A model generated the notes under the pieces. It had not been told where the DNA came from, searched no databases, and saw nothing but the letters and a program-made list of their open reading frames with translations. A stretch of DNA of 64,000 nucleotides from contig AP026548.1 of the NCBI GenBank assembly GCA_026075535.2, positions 2,666,001 to 2,730,000 of the forward strand, read 5' to 3'. Of the stretch, positions 1 through 10,800 are shown in pieces (position 1 is the first letter of the stretch; each line of letters starts with the position of its first letter). Position numbers and translations under genes: made by a program. Origin of the DNA: Tricholoma matsutake (Eukaryota > Basidiomycota > Agaricomycetes > Agaricales > Tricholomataceae).

Positions 1-1758
1 TAAGGGTGCAGCAATTTTAGAAAAATTGTGCACAAAGCGACGATAATAATTTGCGAGTCCCAAGAAGGCTTGAACCTCCTTGACATGGGTGGGTGCAGGC
101 CAATCTGTGATTGCCTGTACCTTGATCGGATCCATTTTGATCCCGTCAGGGCCGATCAATAATCCTAGGAACTCGATCTCGCTTGCCCCAAACACACACT
201 TCTCTGGTTTCAAAAATAGATCATTCTCCACCAACCTCCATAACACCTCCTGCACTATCGCCTCATGATTCTCTTCATCCTCCGTGAATATCAGAATGTC
301 GTCAATAAATATTATTACCATGCCTTTGTCTATTACATCCTTGAAAATGTTGTTCATCATATTTTGAAAGGTCAGGGGACTATCAGTCATCCCAAAAAAC
401 ATGACAAGCGGCTCAAAGGATCCTCGACGCGTGGCAAATGCAGCCTTCCACTCATCTCCTTTCTTTATTCATACATTGTTGTATCCCCATCGTAAATCCA
501 ATTTTGTAAAGACCTTGGCTTTTCCCACCTTATCAATTATTTCTGAGATCAACGGCAGGGGGTATGTGTTCTTCACTGTCCACTCATTCAGATACCTATA
601 ATCGGTACACATCCTCTTCCTTTGGTCTTTTTTGGGCACGAAGAATATTGGTGACGTCTGCGGTGATTTTGAAGGTCATATGTATCCTTTGCACAATTGC
701 TCCTTCAGGAATGCATCCACTTCTTCTTGTTCCATTGGAGATAACAGATATACCTTCGACTTCTTTGGCACAAACCCTGGCTTCATCTCAATCGCATGAT
801 CCCATGGCTTCCGCACTGGCATTCGCTCAGACTCCTTCTTTTGGAACACTGACAAATGTTTATGATACACTTTTGGCACCCATTCCTCCACTGGCTTCTC
901 CACCTTCACGATATTCTTGTCCCATGACTGTCCTCCACGAACTGCTCTAAAGGTTTGCTTCTGCTCTTCTTTCTCAATCATGATTGGAACTTCCCCATTT
1001 GGCATTTCCTCATCCTCCACTTCCTCCATCGTAACAGAATACTTCTTCAGATGTTCTTTCTCTTTCTTTTTCCTTTTTTCCTTCTTCATCTTCCTCCCAT
1101 ACACATTACATTCCTTAGGACAATGAGTCATTTGTACTTTCCCAGTTTTCCAATCAATTTCAGGATTATGCTTCCATAACCACGGACATCCTATTATTAG
1201 ATTGGTTTTCCCAAGATCACACACTTCGAATATGGCTTGCTCCTGATGCTCCTGATACTTTAGTACCATAGTCACCTCCTCCTTGATAGTTCCTCCATGA
1301 TTGACTGTTCCGTCAATATTGTACACCATTATAGGTTGTGCCAGCTTGCGTGTGTTAATACCATTTCTGGTAATTAAGGATCAATTAATAAATAATCCTG
1401 TAGCACCACTGTCAAGCAACGCTTCCACATCAATAGCTGCATGCATGTCCACTGTCTTCAGTCCCACAGTCAATGTGATTTTGGGTTCTATTCGTGCAGA
1501 GCGAATAAAGAATTTAGGGGTTTTCGGAAATGACATGTGACAATTTTCTTTGTTGCGTGATTTGCAACAGTTGTACTCCTCCTCAATTTCCTTTTCTGAT
1601 TTACTCTGGGTTTCCTCGGATACTAATACATTGTAATGATTCTGGGTCACCAATGGGGAAACCTTCACTGGGACTCTTCCACAAAATTCTCCTGCTTGCC
1701 TTCCTCCTGCTTCACTTCCTCGATTGTAGCTCCCCTGATCTTTCTCTTCTGCTTGCAA
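1..1758 (-). pseudogene. gypsy pol (protease and reverse transcriptase), three in-frame TGA
   Basis: A single frame carries aspartic protease (ALLDSGATGLFIN) and the RT palm, including LDLRWGYNN and the catalytic FIDDILIF, and stays open to base 1. Three codons interrupt it: TGA at 1381-1383, 676-678 and 469-471. In each, the conserved family residue expected is arginine (FIN-R-SLIT, GYI-R-PSKSP, NNV-R-IKKGDEW), so the simplest history is CGA to TGA. The Arg assignment is from knowledge of the family, not from a second copy in the window. Confidence 0.88.
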
Positions 1759-2761
1759 TACTTAGAAATATGTCCTAACTGCCCACAGTTAAAACATTTA
1801 AGTGGGGCTCGTCTCCCCACTTGATCAACCTCCATTGCCTCTGCTGGTGCTGCTGACTCCATAACTATAGGTGTCACTGCCATGGCTGGTGGCTGTGCCC
1901 TCGGAGCTTGCACCTGAGGTGCCTTTCCTTTCTCGGACTTTCCTCCTGATGACTTTCCAAATTTACTACTTCCATAGATCAACTTTGACTCTGCCTGTTC
2001 CTGCCGATATTGCCGGTCAAGGCGCATTGCCCAATTATACCACTCGTCCAACTTCTCTGGCATAGAAGGTAGTTGGTAGATAGACTTGAATAAAGAGGGA
2101 TTTAATCCTGCTTTCAAAAACTCTACCAACGCGGCTTCTCCCATGTCTGTTTGTGAAGCTTCTGCTTTGAACTGCAAAATAAATTCATCCGCCATTAAGG
2201 AACCTTGGCGCATGGTCTTTAATTTAGCATTGGCTGTCGCCTTTGGATTAGGGTCTCCAAACTGTGCCTCCAATCTCTCCAGAAATTCCTTGAAGGTTGC
2301 AAATGGTTTATTTCCTGTGGCAATTTGATTAATAGCCTTGTTTCTCCAGAACTGTGCTTTCCCCCCCTGAATGTATGAGAGAGCAAACATAATCCTAGAC
2401 TCGGCTGTATGAAACTCGGGCTTCCTCCCATGGATGTACAATACTATAGAGCTGATGAAGGATTTTGTATTCTCCATGGTACCGTCAAAGATTTGCGGGG
2501 GCACGTACTTGGTAAGCGCGCTTTTCCATTTCCAGATTTCTCCACCATCTCATCCTCCTGCAATATCCACTCCACCATCTCCTCCATCTCATCATCTCTT
2601 TCTCCTGTCATCTCTGGCTGTACTTCCACTTGTCTGGGCTGTGATGCTGCCAATACTGACACTAATTGCGACATTTGCGCTGTGAGTGCATCAATTTTTG
2701 CCTCTAGTGCTGGTATGGGAACAGGATTAGGACCAGGATTAGAAGTTGAAGGTTCGGACAT
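1665..2761 (-). pseudogene. gypsy gag (capsid/nucleocapsid) with frameshift
   Basis: Starts at ATG 2759-2761 (MSEPSTSNPGPNP). The first about 80 residues are acidic and coiled-coil-like. The frame then changes at about 2500-2550: the N-terminal frame runs to 2444, while the capsid frame is open from 2504 down to 1665, with overlapping sense in both. The capsid part is a retrotransposon Gag domain (residues WRNKAINQIATG, FLERLEAQFGDP visible). It is followed by a proline-rich linker and a CCHC zinc knuckle CFNCGQLGHISKYC. The frame ends in TGA at 1665-1667 and overlaps the protease frame, so gag and pol are in different frames here. That could be a programmed shift or decay; the first shift inside gag is decay. 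Confidence 0.85.
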
Positions 2762-3247
2762 AATTGTAGAATCTGTGATGAATCACTTCTTCGACAAATT
2801 CAAAATTTTACTTCGAGACCTCTCCAAACGTCTACGGGTCACGTGATAAGGTTTGTCGAGGTTCGTCAATGGTTCATTGTTCGTCAGGCGCCTATTTTGA
2901 CACTTCGGATCAACAACCCTTCCAACAGTGCCTGATCTTGGAGATATCACTGAATTTGGCTTGTAACTAAAATAGTCGTCCGAATAGAGTAATGTAAATC
3001 ATAACTAAACCAGATCCGATCAGTTGTCTGGTTGCAGCTGTCCTAATGACGAGCGCTGCCTCTCGATCACTGGCAGTCGCAATGTAAGGTGAGGCCTGGC
3101 ATCGGCTTATGAAAGAAAAGGTAGATTACGTATATACAAGTACTTCCAGCTCATGCCGAAAGGATGAGTAATCGGATGTGGCACGGTGAAACAATGACAT
3201 ATGCACAAGTAAGAGAAGGTGCACTGATATGGGAAGTTGTGTTCTTC
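2762..3247. other. non-coding flank of the gypsy element
   Basis: No coding frame of interest. It should hold the leader and possibly the 5' LTR of the gypsy element to its left, but I see no second LTR copy and no clear primer-binding site. Confidence 0.4.
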
Positions 3248-3639
3248 TGTTAGGGCGACACCCACTATCTGCTAGCTAAGACCGTGCGGGTTCTCTCTAC
3301 AAGAAGGGGGCGGGATCCGTGCGTGTGATGGGGAAATTGATGGTTTTGATGCGAGGGGTTATTAATAGGTGAGTTTGTTGAGATAGGCCTTTCACACTGA
3401 AAACGTAGGTGGAATACCTAAGAGAACACAACTCGGGTGCCCTAGGCATATATTTAGGGTTTATATACTATGTTACATATATTGTACATTGTTGTTACCG
3501 ACGTGCGTGTACATAGTGATGCGTGCAAAATAATATTCTCATGCTATCAAAGTGTAGTGTCATTTGGCGTCATGTAGGGTAATTCAACATAATAAAATAA
3601 AAATGAAATTTTATTAGGTAATGGGGTGGTTTCCTAACA
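3248..3639 (-). repeat. isolated LTR of the gypsy A family
   Basis: 392 bp beginning TGTTAGGG and ending CCTAACA on the + strand. It matches the LTR at 31691-32092 along its length (shared blocks include CACCCACTATCTGCTAGC and the end TTTCCTAACA). The orientation is the same as that LTR, which belongs to a minus-strand element. No internal element sequence adjoins it, and the flanking pentamers (TCTTC left, AATGG right) do not match, so it is a solo LTR that lost its target duplication or a deletion remnant. Confidence 0.85.
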
Positions 3640-3649
3640 AATGGCCTAA

Positions 3650-4760
3650 CAACTGTAATTATGTATACTCTTCGACAACATCCAATAGTGGACTTCATTT
3701 GCACCTTGAACACTTCCATTTTATGGAATACTTAAAGATAGGCCAGGAGAGGGGCTGGGTCATGTAATTGGCCTCTATCAAGGTGCAGGAAATGCAGGCA
3801 GCAAAACATTTGTTGAAGCAACAAGTCCCTTTTACACCTGATAACATCACCAATTACCTAATATGCTTTATCACTGCCAATGATCAGGTAAGATCCACTC
3901 TGCTCAAAGTGGATTCTATGATCCTATTGTTCTCTACAGTCTATAAATGTGGTCAAAAACTGGCAGTTTCAAGACTTATTGACACTATTCCAAGATGACT
4001 ACAACAACAAGGACATGCATCACAGGTCCCAAATTTGGCAAGGCATTATCGAGGCATGGCAGGGATGGTTCATGGGGTTGAAGAAGCTTCTAAAGGTCAG
4101 TTGATATATTGAAATTCATACAACATCAGTTCACTGATGTGTGCCCCAGAGCACCCTAGGCACTTTGTCCTTCACAACTGACATATGGTCAAACAAACAG
4201 CAACAGTCATTTCTTTGTATTACAGTGCACTGGGTTGCTAATGACAAGCCAAATGATCAACACCTCATTCTGAAATCATCTCTTCTCGCATTTCATCCTC
4301 TCCATGGGAAACACAGCAGCAAGGCAATTGCTGATGTGATATATGCTTTGATTAAGAGAGCAGACATTACCAGTGAAGTATGTATTGTGACTAGGGTGTA
4401 GCACAGGTCACACCATGGGTAAAATTTCACACACCACATCTGCACCCACCAGCACTGCACCCATTCTAACACCGCAACCATGGTGACAGGTTTTGACCAT
4501 GGTATGTCATGAAACACCACAGGTGCAACACCATGGTTTTGACTATATTTTCACCTTGTATTTGTTGTTCTACCTTGTGTCAAACATAGTGTATTTGCAT
4601 TGTATAACCCTCGACTAACTTAACTACACCTGTATATCATGCCTAAGCTACAGACAATAAATTGTTTTATTTGAATAATGCAAGGGGGAACAACACACTG
4701 TGCCAGGTGTTGGGATTTTTCATTGACCTAACTAACCTCCCTCACACAAAGCAAGGGAGG
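3650..4760 (+). pseudogene. hAT-family transposase relic
   Basis: Pieces of a hAT transposase in shifting frames. Near 3790-3890 is a segment resembling the region after the BED finger (FTPDNITNYLICFITANDQ). A HRSQIWQGIIEAWQ segment lies near 4015-4060. The catalytic-core stretch LSFTTDIWSNKQQQSFLCI, with HSSKAIADVIYAL after it, lies at 4150-4378. A degenerate form of the DNASNN motif (LNNARGNNTL) follows at about 4665-4695. Between the last two, 4379-4645 starts GTATGT and ends CTACAG and may be an intron. Stops and shifts rule out a functional enzyme. The hAT MITEs at 41 and 43 kb may belong to related families. Confidence 0.7.
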
Positions 4761-5610
4761 GCAATGGAAACAATTAATGTTAAAACAAAAAAAACCTCCC
4801 TTGTGAAAAACATGAAGAAGGGGCCTGCCCCACAAGCAGTTGTTGCAGCTGCAGTTGGGGTGCTGCTTCCCTGTCTCTCATCCCTGTCGTCACCATCACC
4901 CTGATCAGTTAGCACCCCCTCATCCACTCTGCTTGCAGTGGTGGTGGTGGTGGTCACCCTCCATTCCTGGTCATGGTTGTTTGCTCTGGCTCATTTCCCC
5001 CACTGTTTGTCGTTTGTCCTGCCATCATTGTTATCATCACTGTCCTCCATTGTCATTGTGGTGGCTGTGTGGTAGCTATTCCTCCCCCCCTCCCCATTGC
5101 TTCCTGTTCCACCCTCCAAGCAGTTGCCCACCATGGTGGTTCAGGGTGCTGCTGTGGTTGTGGCTGTGGCAGTCATCATTGTGGACCTAGCTTCCCAGAA
5201 GAGCCAGAAAGATGATAGCAGGTGTTGTTGACTGATGAGCTGGCAATATGAACTAGGGATATGAATGCTCTAGTTTACTATGGCTAATGCCTTTAGTCTC
5301 AGTAGGAAGGTCCAGTCTTCCAGAGGCCCAGAGCAAAGCAGAGATGAAGCAGAGTTTGAGAGAAGAGAGTCAGTAGATAGCAGATAGCAATTATAGCAAT
5401 TATAGCAGTCATGGGCAGGATTACTGTAACAGGTGTTACAGCAGAATCCCTTAGTCCACAGGGTACCAACAGAGTATGACCAATTATATAGGCTACTAAT
5501 GCTGATACAACAGGTGGGTGCAAGGGAGGTTTCTTACATAAGCTAACTTGGTATCAAAATAGGCAATTAGCCAAACAATGACATGTAGTACCATTGACCC
5601 CAGGGGGTCA
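4761..5610. other. intergenic, low-complexity, no gene recognised
   Basis: Pyrimidine-rich and GTGGTGG-type low-complexity stretches (about 4840-5210), then AT-rich sequence. The open frames here have biased composition and match nothing I recognise. Confidence 0.4.
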
Positions 5611-8600
5611 CTAACTTGTGACCAGGTCCATTACACTTTGTGAGCATTGTGCTGCACCAAGAGGATCTCCAATCTTGATGAATTGCTTTTGAGCCTCTGT
5701 CAGAGCTTCAGAGGCTTCCTGTAATCATACCCTGGAGGGGGAACAGATTCACTCAATATTGGATGACCAGAATAGGACCAGATTTTATAACAAGAAGGGA
5801 ATTATGGCTGAGATAACGATACGAGATGATGATGGTAGGAAAAGGAAGGAAGGAAGGAGCAGCTGATCCAATGTCAAATATATATGAGATGTGAGTGACA
5901 TAGGAAAAATAGATGACATCCATTAGTAAGCAGCATGATTACACTTCTGTGTTCTTGCCCTGCATGCACAAAATGTCACCCAACTTTTGTGAGCATTGTG
6001 CTGCACCAAGAGGTTCTCCAATCTTGATGAATTGCTTTTGGGCCTCTGCCAGAGCTTCAAAGTTCAGAGGCTTCTGTGTACTTGCCCTGCATGTACAAAA
6101 TATCACCCAGGCTTCGTGAGCATTGTGCTGCACCAAGAGGATTTTCAATCTTGATGAATTGCTTTTGGGCCTCTGTCAGAGCTTCAGAGGCTTCTGTGTA
6201 CTTGCCCTGCATGCGCAAAATGTCACCCAGGCTTCGTGAGCATTGTGCTGCACCAAGAGGATCTCCAATCTTGATGAATTGCTTTTGAGCCTCTGTCAGA
6301 GCTTCAGAGGCTTCTGTGTACTCGCCCTGCATGTACAAAATATCACCCAGGCTTCATGAGCATTGTGCTGCACCAAGAGGATTTCCAATCTTGATGAATT
6401 GCTTTTGAGCCTCTGTCAGAGCTTCAGAGGCTTCTGTGTTCTTGCCCTGCATGCGCAAAATGTTACCCAGGCTTCGTGAGCATTGTGCTGCACCAGGAGG
6501 ATCTCCAATCTTGATGAATTGCTTTTGAGCCTCTGTCAGAGCTTTAGAGGCTTCTGTGTACTTGCCCTGAATGTACAAAATATCACCCAGGCTTCGTGAG
6601 CATTTTGCTGCACCAAGAGGATTTCCAATCTTGATGAATTGCTTTTGAGCCTCTGTCAGAGCTTCAGAGGCTTCTGTGTTCTTGCCCTGCCTGTTCAAAA
6701 TGCCACCTGAACATTGCAACCCTCTTATTTCTTGATCAGATGTTCCTATTTTCTTCCCTCTGACTTCATCTAAGAGATGAGTGGATGGATGTGTCCAGTA
6801 CAGAAATGTAGATATCTCCAAGATGATTTCCATAGTTTGTGGTGTAGGGTAAATTTTGACTGCTTGAGTGATCAGACTGCCAATGTTTCCCATATCTGGC
6901 TCTAGCACTTCTGCTGCCTGAATAAAGCCTGGACCAGGACCTATTGTTGCATATTGGTGAACCACATTCCAGAAGTACTCTTCCAAACACTGTACATGAG
7001 CTTCTTTTGCTGGATAATGCTGGGTAATAAAATATCTGATTGGAGATAACACCTTCAACCAATTTCCCTCTGTGAATAAAAGTGCTGCATCTTGAAGCAT
7101 AAAGAACAGTAAATGCACATCTTGAAACCCAGCTCCAACAATTGGCAGTCGATCCTTCCATTGATGAAGACCATCTGGCAATTGACAAAGCATGCTGAGT
7201 AGCTGGATAGCATCAGGATTGTGCACGATGTCAGGTGCTTCAAGAGAAATGGCAATGGAGACTTCAAAACTCTCCAGCTTATCTGGATTTGCTCCATAGG
7301 CAACAAGCATGGTTGTCCTTTTTGCTCTCCATGTGTCGCACATAAATTGCAGAGGTCGGTTTCTGCTGACTTGTGCAAACAACTGAACTGCTAAAGGAAC
7401 ATAGCCCAACTCTTCCAAAATAATATCCAAGAGTTGCCCATCATTACCCTCACACTCTGGATTGATTGCAAGAAACAGTTTCTTGGCTGCCTGAGATAGC
7501 AATGGAGGAAGAATCTGGGAGTGTGTCCATGTTATATTGGAGGGTGGGACAGAACCTTGCATGGTAACAATTAGTGAGACATTTTTGGCACTGCCAATTT
7601 TGGATAGAAGATCTCGAACTCCTGCTCGACTGGAGTTTAACTGCCAGGCAGATTCAAAGTTGTCAAGAAGCAGCAGAGTGGGTGGTGCAGCAAGCAACAC
7701 CTGATGCAAAACAGTCACCATGTTTTCACCAGCCACTGGAGGCACCCGAAGGGTTTGTAGAATCAGTGCTGCCAAAGCTTCAGCTGAGATGATGGCATCA
7801 CATCCCACAAAGTATCGCTGGTTGTCAAATTGCTTCAAGTGATGCAAAATATGCTTGGCTGTTGATGTTTTGCCTATCCCTCCAGCTCCCAGTATAGCAA
7901 CCCTTACTTGCTTCTCTGGGGTGAACAAATTGACAATGTCATGGACAATGTCCTCTCTACCATAAAAAATTTCTGGAGCAATAGGTTGTGAAGGTGGAGG
8001 AGTACTGTCTACTCCAAGATACAGAGAACATCACATAAGATTTAAGCTCCACTTGAAGAGGATTACAGAGCTTACCAATCTTGGATCCAGATTGAACAAA
8101 TTCTATATAAAAGATAGATACAATCATCAATCCCATAATTAAGAAAGATGTCACAAACCCTGGAGCCGCTCATGCCTCTCCCATGTCTCTCTTATCTTTG
8201 ATGGGGCATCCTCCACCATTTTACATAGATGGGAAACAACAGTTTTGAAATCTGGCTCTGTGTGATCATGGAACTTGCAAATGTTAACATGATCTCTATT
8301 CAGAGCAACAGACTGTGAGTTGATACTTTCAGGGAGGATGGCAGATGGACAGTCTACAAGCTAAAAGAGCACTTCAGATAAATTGATGGTGTCACCACAA
8401 ATACCACCCACTTTCATCTTCTTCCCTAGGGGAAGTTTAGTAGGATACATTTCATAGTAGCACTTGGTAGCATATCTAAGACTGATTTGATTGTATTGAT
8501 CCTGCTGTTGTTGCAGTGCTTTACCATGGAGTGCAAGATCACTGAGAATGCTGTCAGAGGTGTCAAACCCAATTGAAAGGATTTGAAGAATCAAGGCAGC

Positions 8601-9112
8601 CAGATCAACTGCTGCAGATCCTTGGTGTGGTGTTCCTAGAAAAAGAATTCCATAGGTTGAACGCTCAACAGCCTTGTATGGAGCATATTCATTTCTATCA
8701 GCATGGATCAAGGCCTAGCAGAAATTATAGCAGGTCTCCCAGAAAAGTGTCAATTTGACATACATTTTTAAGGACAATGCCACCAAGACTATGCACCACA
8801 AAGATTATTGGCTGTTGTTGTGTCTGCAAGAGGCTGAGATCAATATGAATGTCAAAGGTGCTCTTTATGACTGACATTACTACCATCCCGGTCCGTAGCC
8901 AAGTCGGCCAACAACTTTTGTGCAATAGCATATACAGACTCATCTGCCAATTGGTCCCTGCCTCGCGTGTAGGCATCATAGCCATAGGTCAAGATGCGTG
9001 CATGAGGAATCTTCTCAGGAAGAAGATCACGGAGCCACAGCATGTCATTCGCTGCAGTCCATGATTTCATAGGGTGCCCATCCAGACCATGGATGGCAAC
9101 AATGCTAACCAC
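5611..9112 (-). pseudogene. fungal NLR: alpha/beta-hydrolase, NB-ARC, TPR; damaged
   Basis: Multi-exon STAND/NLR-type immune-receptor-like gene. The N-terminal serine-hydrolase-like effector domain is in pieces: IVAIHGLDGHPMKSW with LTYGYDA (9105-8880), the nucleophile elbow VHSLGG (about 8790), and GILFLGTPHQGS (8711-8361). Its end (NSQSVALNRDH...CKFHDHTEPDF) lies near 8310-8220. NB-ARC occupies about 8030-6800, with FYGRED, Walker A GAGGIGKTS, Walker B TLLLLDNFES, SLIVTMQGS and the GxP-type LGYVPLAV. TPR units follow. The frame from NB-ARC stops at TGA 6354-6356; further units lie beyond, with a 7-bp frameshifting insertion near 6060. A last unit follows a probable intron (about 5725-5938), and the natural stop is 5611-5613. 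A shortened product (hydrolase, NB-ARC, about three TPRs) remains possible. NLRs act in self/non-self recognition and cell death in fungi. Confidence 0.85.
5985..6718 (-). repeat. tandem 120-bp TPR-coding repeats, near identical
   Basis: A 120-bp unit coding 40 residues (EASEALTEAQKQFIKIG, then PLGAAQCSRSLGDI) recurs with the marker CATTGTGCTGCACCA at 6121, 6241, 6361, 6481 and 6601 (CATTTTG in the last). There is a shifted copy at 5994, 127 bp before the next, and one more unit at about 5645-5724 after an intron. Units differ by only a few bases, notably TAC/TTC in KYTEA/KNTEA and GAT/GGA-type changes around IGDP/IGNP/IENP. TPR superhelices in NLRs are ligand-sensing; near identity at DNA level indicates recent duplication or concerted evolution. 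Confidence 0.92.
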
Positions 9113-9363
9113 AACATGGTCAGTGCATCATTTTGCATCAAGTTCGAAGAACTCACTCTACGATCGGATCCACACCAGAAACAAGCACATTTACACCAAA
9201 ACAGTCCCCCTGTGAACAGTAAGTACAACTTTGAGATGGCGAGGAATAGGACACACAGCTCCACTCGTGAGACCGCCCACAACCTCCCATATGACAAACT
9301 GGATTCCAGCTGAGATATCTTTCGAGCCCTTGCGGAGCTTGCGATCAACAGCTAAAGACCAAA

Positions 9364-9582
9364 TCAATACCCGCTCAACAGTGAAGAAGAGATGACCTTG
9401 CCTCCATTGTTGTCTAGTGCAAGGAGTGTTTCGATTTTTTCCTCCAATTCGCCAATCACCTTATCTGGACAGAACTTCCGCACTGCAAACACTTCGAGTT
9501 TGAGCTTGGACATACCGCGCCCCTCACTGGACCGTTGTTTAGCGGTTAGATCAGCTGCGATATTGGGCACACTGTGACTCAC
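9364..9582 (-). pseudogene. possible fragment of a C2-like N-terminal domain
   Basis: A 72-residue frame contains SKLKLEVFAVRK followed by IGELEEKIETLLALD, which resembles the start and middle of a C2-type domain seen at the front of some agaricomycete NLR and kinase-like proteins. Too short and too diverged to be sure. It sits just upstream of the NLR relic, so it may be another defence-gene fragment. Confidence 0.22.
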
Positions 9583-10339
9583 AAGTACAACGTATTATCC
9601 CAGGAGGGCCCTGTACTCTTCACAGGCGTTGTCTTCTTTGATACCTCGTTGTTGACTGCAGCCACAACATAGTACTCGCGTCGCTTGGGGAAATCATAGC
9701 CACTGATGTCTGGGTCGATAGCGGATAAGTCACAATATCGTTAAACGGTAGATGAAAAGAAATTTCGAATCTTGCCTGAGAGCTTTACACGTATTTTTTT
9801 ATTCGAAGAACTGCTTCCCAAAGCAGGTTACAACGGTGCAAGAGCATATGGCAGGTAGATACATACGGTCCTGTGTCCATTGAACAAAGTCTGAATAAGT
9901 CTTGTATGAGCGAAAGAGGAGGACGATGTCTGAGTACAAGGAAGTTAAACCCGGGGCTGATGAGGGAGACTTAGGCCAGGACCCCGGATGATCAAGTGAC
10001 GACGGTCTTGGTGGACCCTCATCGACATCCTCGCGTTCGCGTTCACGCACATTCTCTGAATCCTCTTCATCGAATCTCAACCACCTCCCCGGTGATATCT
10101 TTCGGTCAGCATCTATCAAGACGGTCGTCATTATCCGATACTGCGTTTCGGTCGTGCTTGCGACTGTTTTATTGCAGATTTCTCCCTAGTGATGGCAGAA
10201 TGTAACTGTTCTTGCGGCGATGAAAAACGTGAGCCGTCGTTCTCTCTTCTTAATTAAACTTTTATCCAAAGCTTATCAGATGAAGATCTGACGAATATAA
10301 TCGGCAACAGCGTTTTATTATGTCAACGTATGTGAAAGC
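9583..10339. other. intergenic with one unassigned minus-strand ORF
   Basis: A 110-codon open frame on the minus strand (10131-9799) reads as an acidic, Pro-rich segment (FDEEDSENVREREREDVDEG) followed by a hydrophobic tail. I do not recognise it and cannot show it is a gene. Nothing else is seen. Confidence 0.25.
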
Positions 10340-10800
10340 GCACATGTTCAAACATCAAACACTGGAAGGATGTACATGACTTGCCTCTCGGATAGTTCTA
10401 GTATTATGAGTGCAGGTGGCCCGACGCAATCTGACGTGCTGCATATGATGTCGCGTCACACGAAAGAGAAAAACTCTACGTGATTGATGGTACAGACCAG
10501 TCATCGTAGAACCGTGAAAATCAGCCTTCACAAGATTCAGGTACACATCAATAGAAGGTGGCATCATTGGGTTATCGGAGAAACTGAAGACAGTGGCTGA
10601 GGAACCTCAAACGTATACGCCACAAATAAGTGATGGAACGAAGAACTGAACCCTGTATGAGCATTCCACAATGAATGTGTTTGGCTAACACCTACACAAT
10701 TGCTAGCGTTTCGTTAATGCTCTTTATCCGCTTTCTGAGCCCTACTCTCACGGGCTGGGTTTTCAGGGAGCGAAAACGCTTACAAGATGAGTCACGTACC
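10340..10800 (-). pseudogene. POP4: POP4 (RNase P/MRP subunit) relic
   Basis: Diverged partial copy of the gene at 56298-57367. On the minus strand LPENPARESRAQKADK (about 10785-10735) matches LLENPARESRAKKELK. A stretch near 10660-10590 matches the FDLFVPLHHLW exon in scrambled frames. MMPPS...NLVKADFHGSTMTG (about 10565-10500) matches MMPPSAGMHPKLVKADYHGSIMTG and is followed by a GT at the same splice position. Frameshifts and stops are present and the N- and C-terminal parts are missing. It lies about 0.85 kb upstream of the Argonaute relic, divergent from it, whereas the better-preserved pair is co-oriented. Confidence 0.75.

Larger units (their letters stand above)
1..2761 (-). mobile_element. 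Ty3/gypsy LTR retrotransposon, decayed, 5' portion only
   Basis: Minus-strand gag-pol of a Ty3/gypsy element entering from the left window edge inside reverse transcriptase. Order from high to low coordinate is gag with one CCHC knuckle, aspartic protease (DSGATGLF), then reverse transcriptase reaching the FIDD active site near 300. RNase H, integrase and the 3' LTR lie outside the window. I could not find its 5' LTR or primer site in 2762-3247. Pol has three in-frame TGA codons and gag one or two frame changes, so it is not autonomous as written. Confidence 0.93.

Noticed and set aside
4840..5215. Cys/His/Trp-rich frames that look like a small secreted Cys-rich protein
   Set aside because: Low-complexity CCTCC/GGTGGT DNA open in several frames; no signal peptide or splice logic.
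6076..6288. Plus-strand frames across the TPR array
   Set aside because: Antisense shadows kept open by the 120-bp period.
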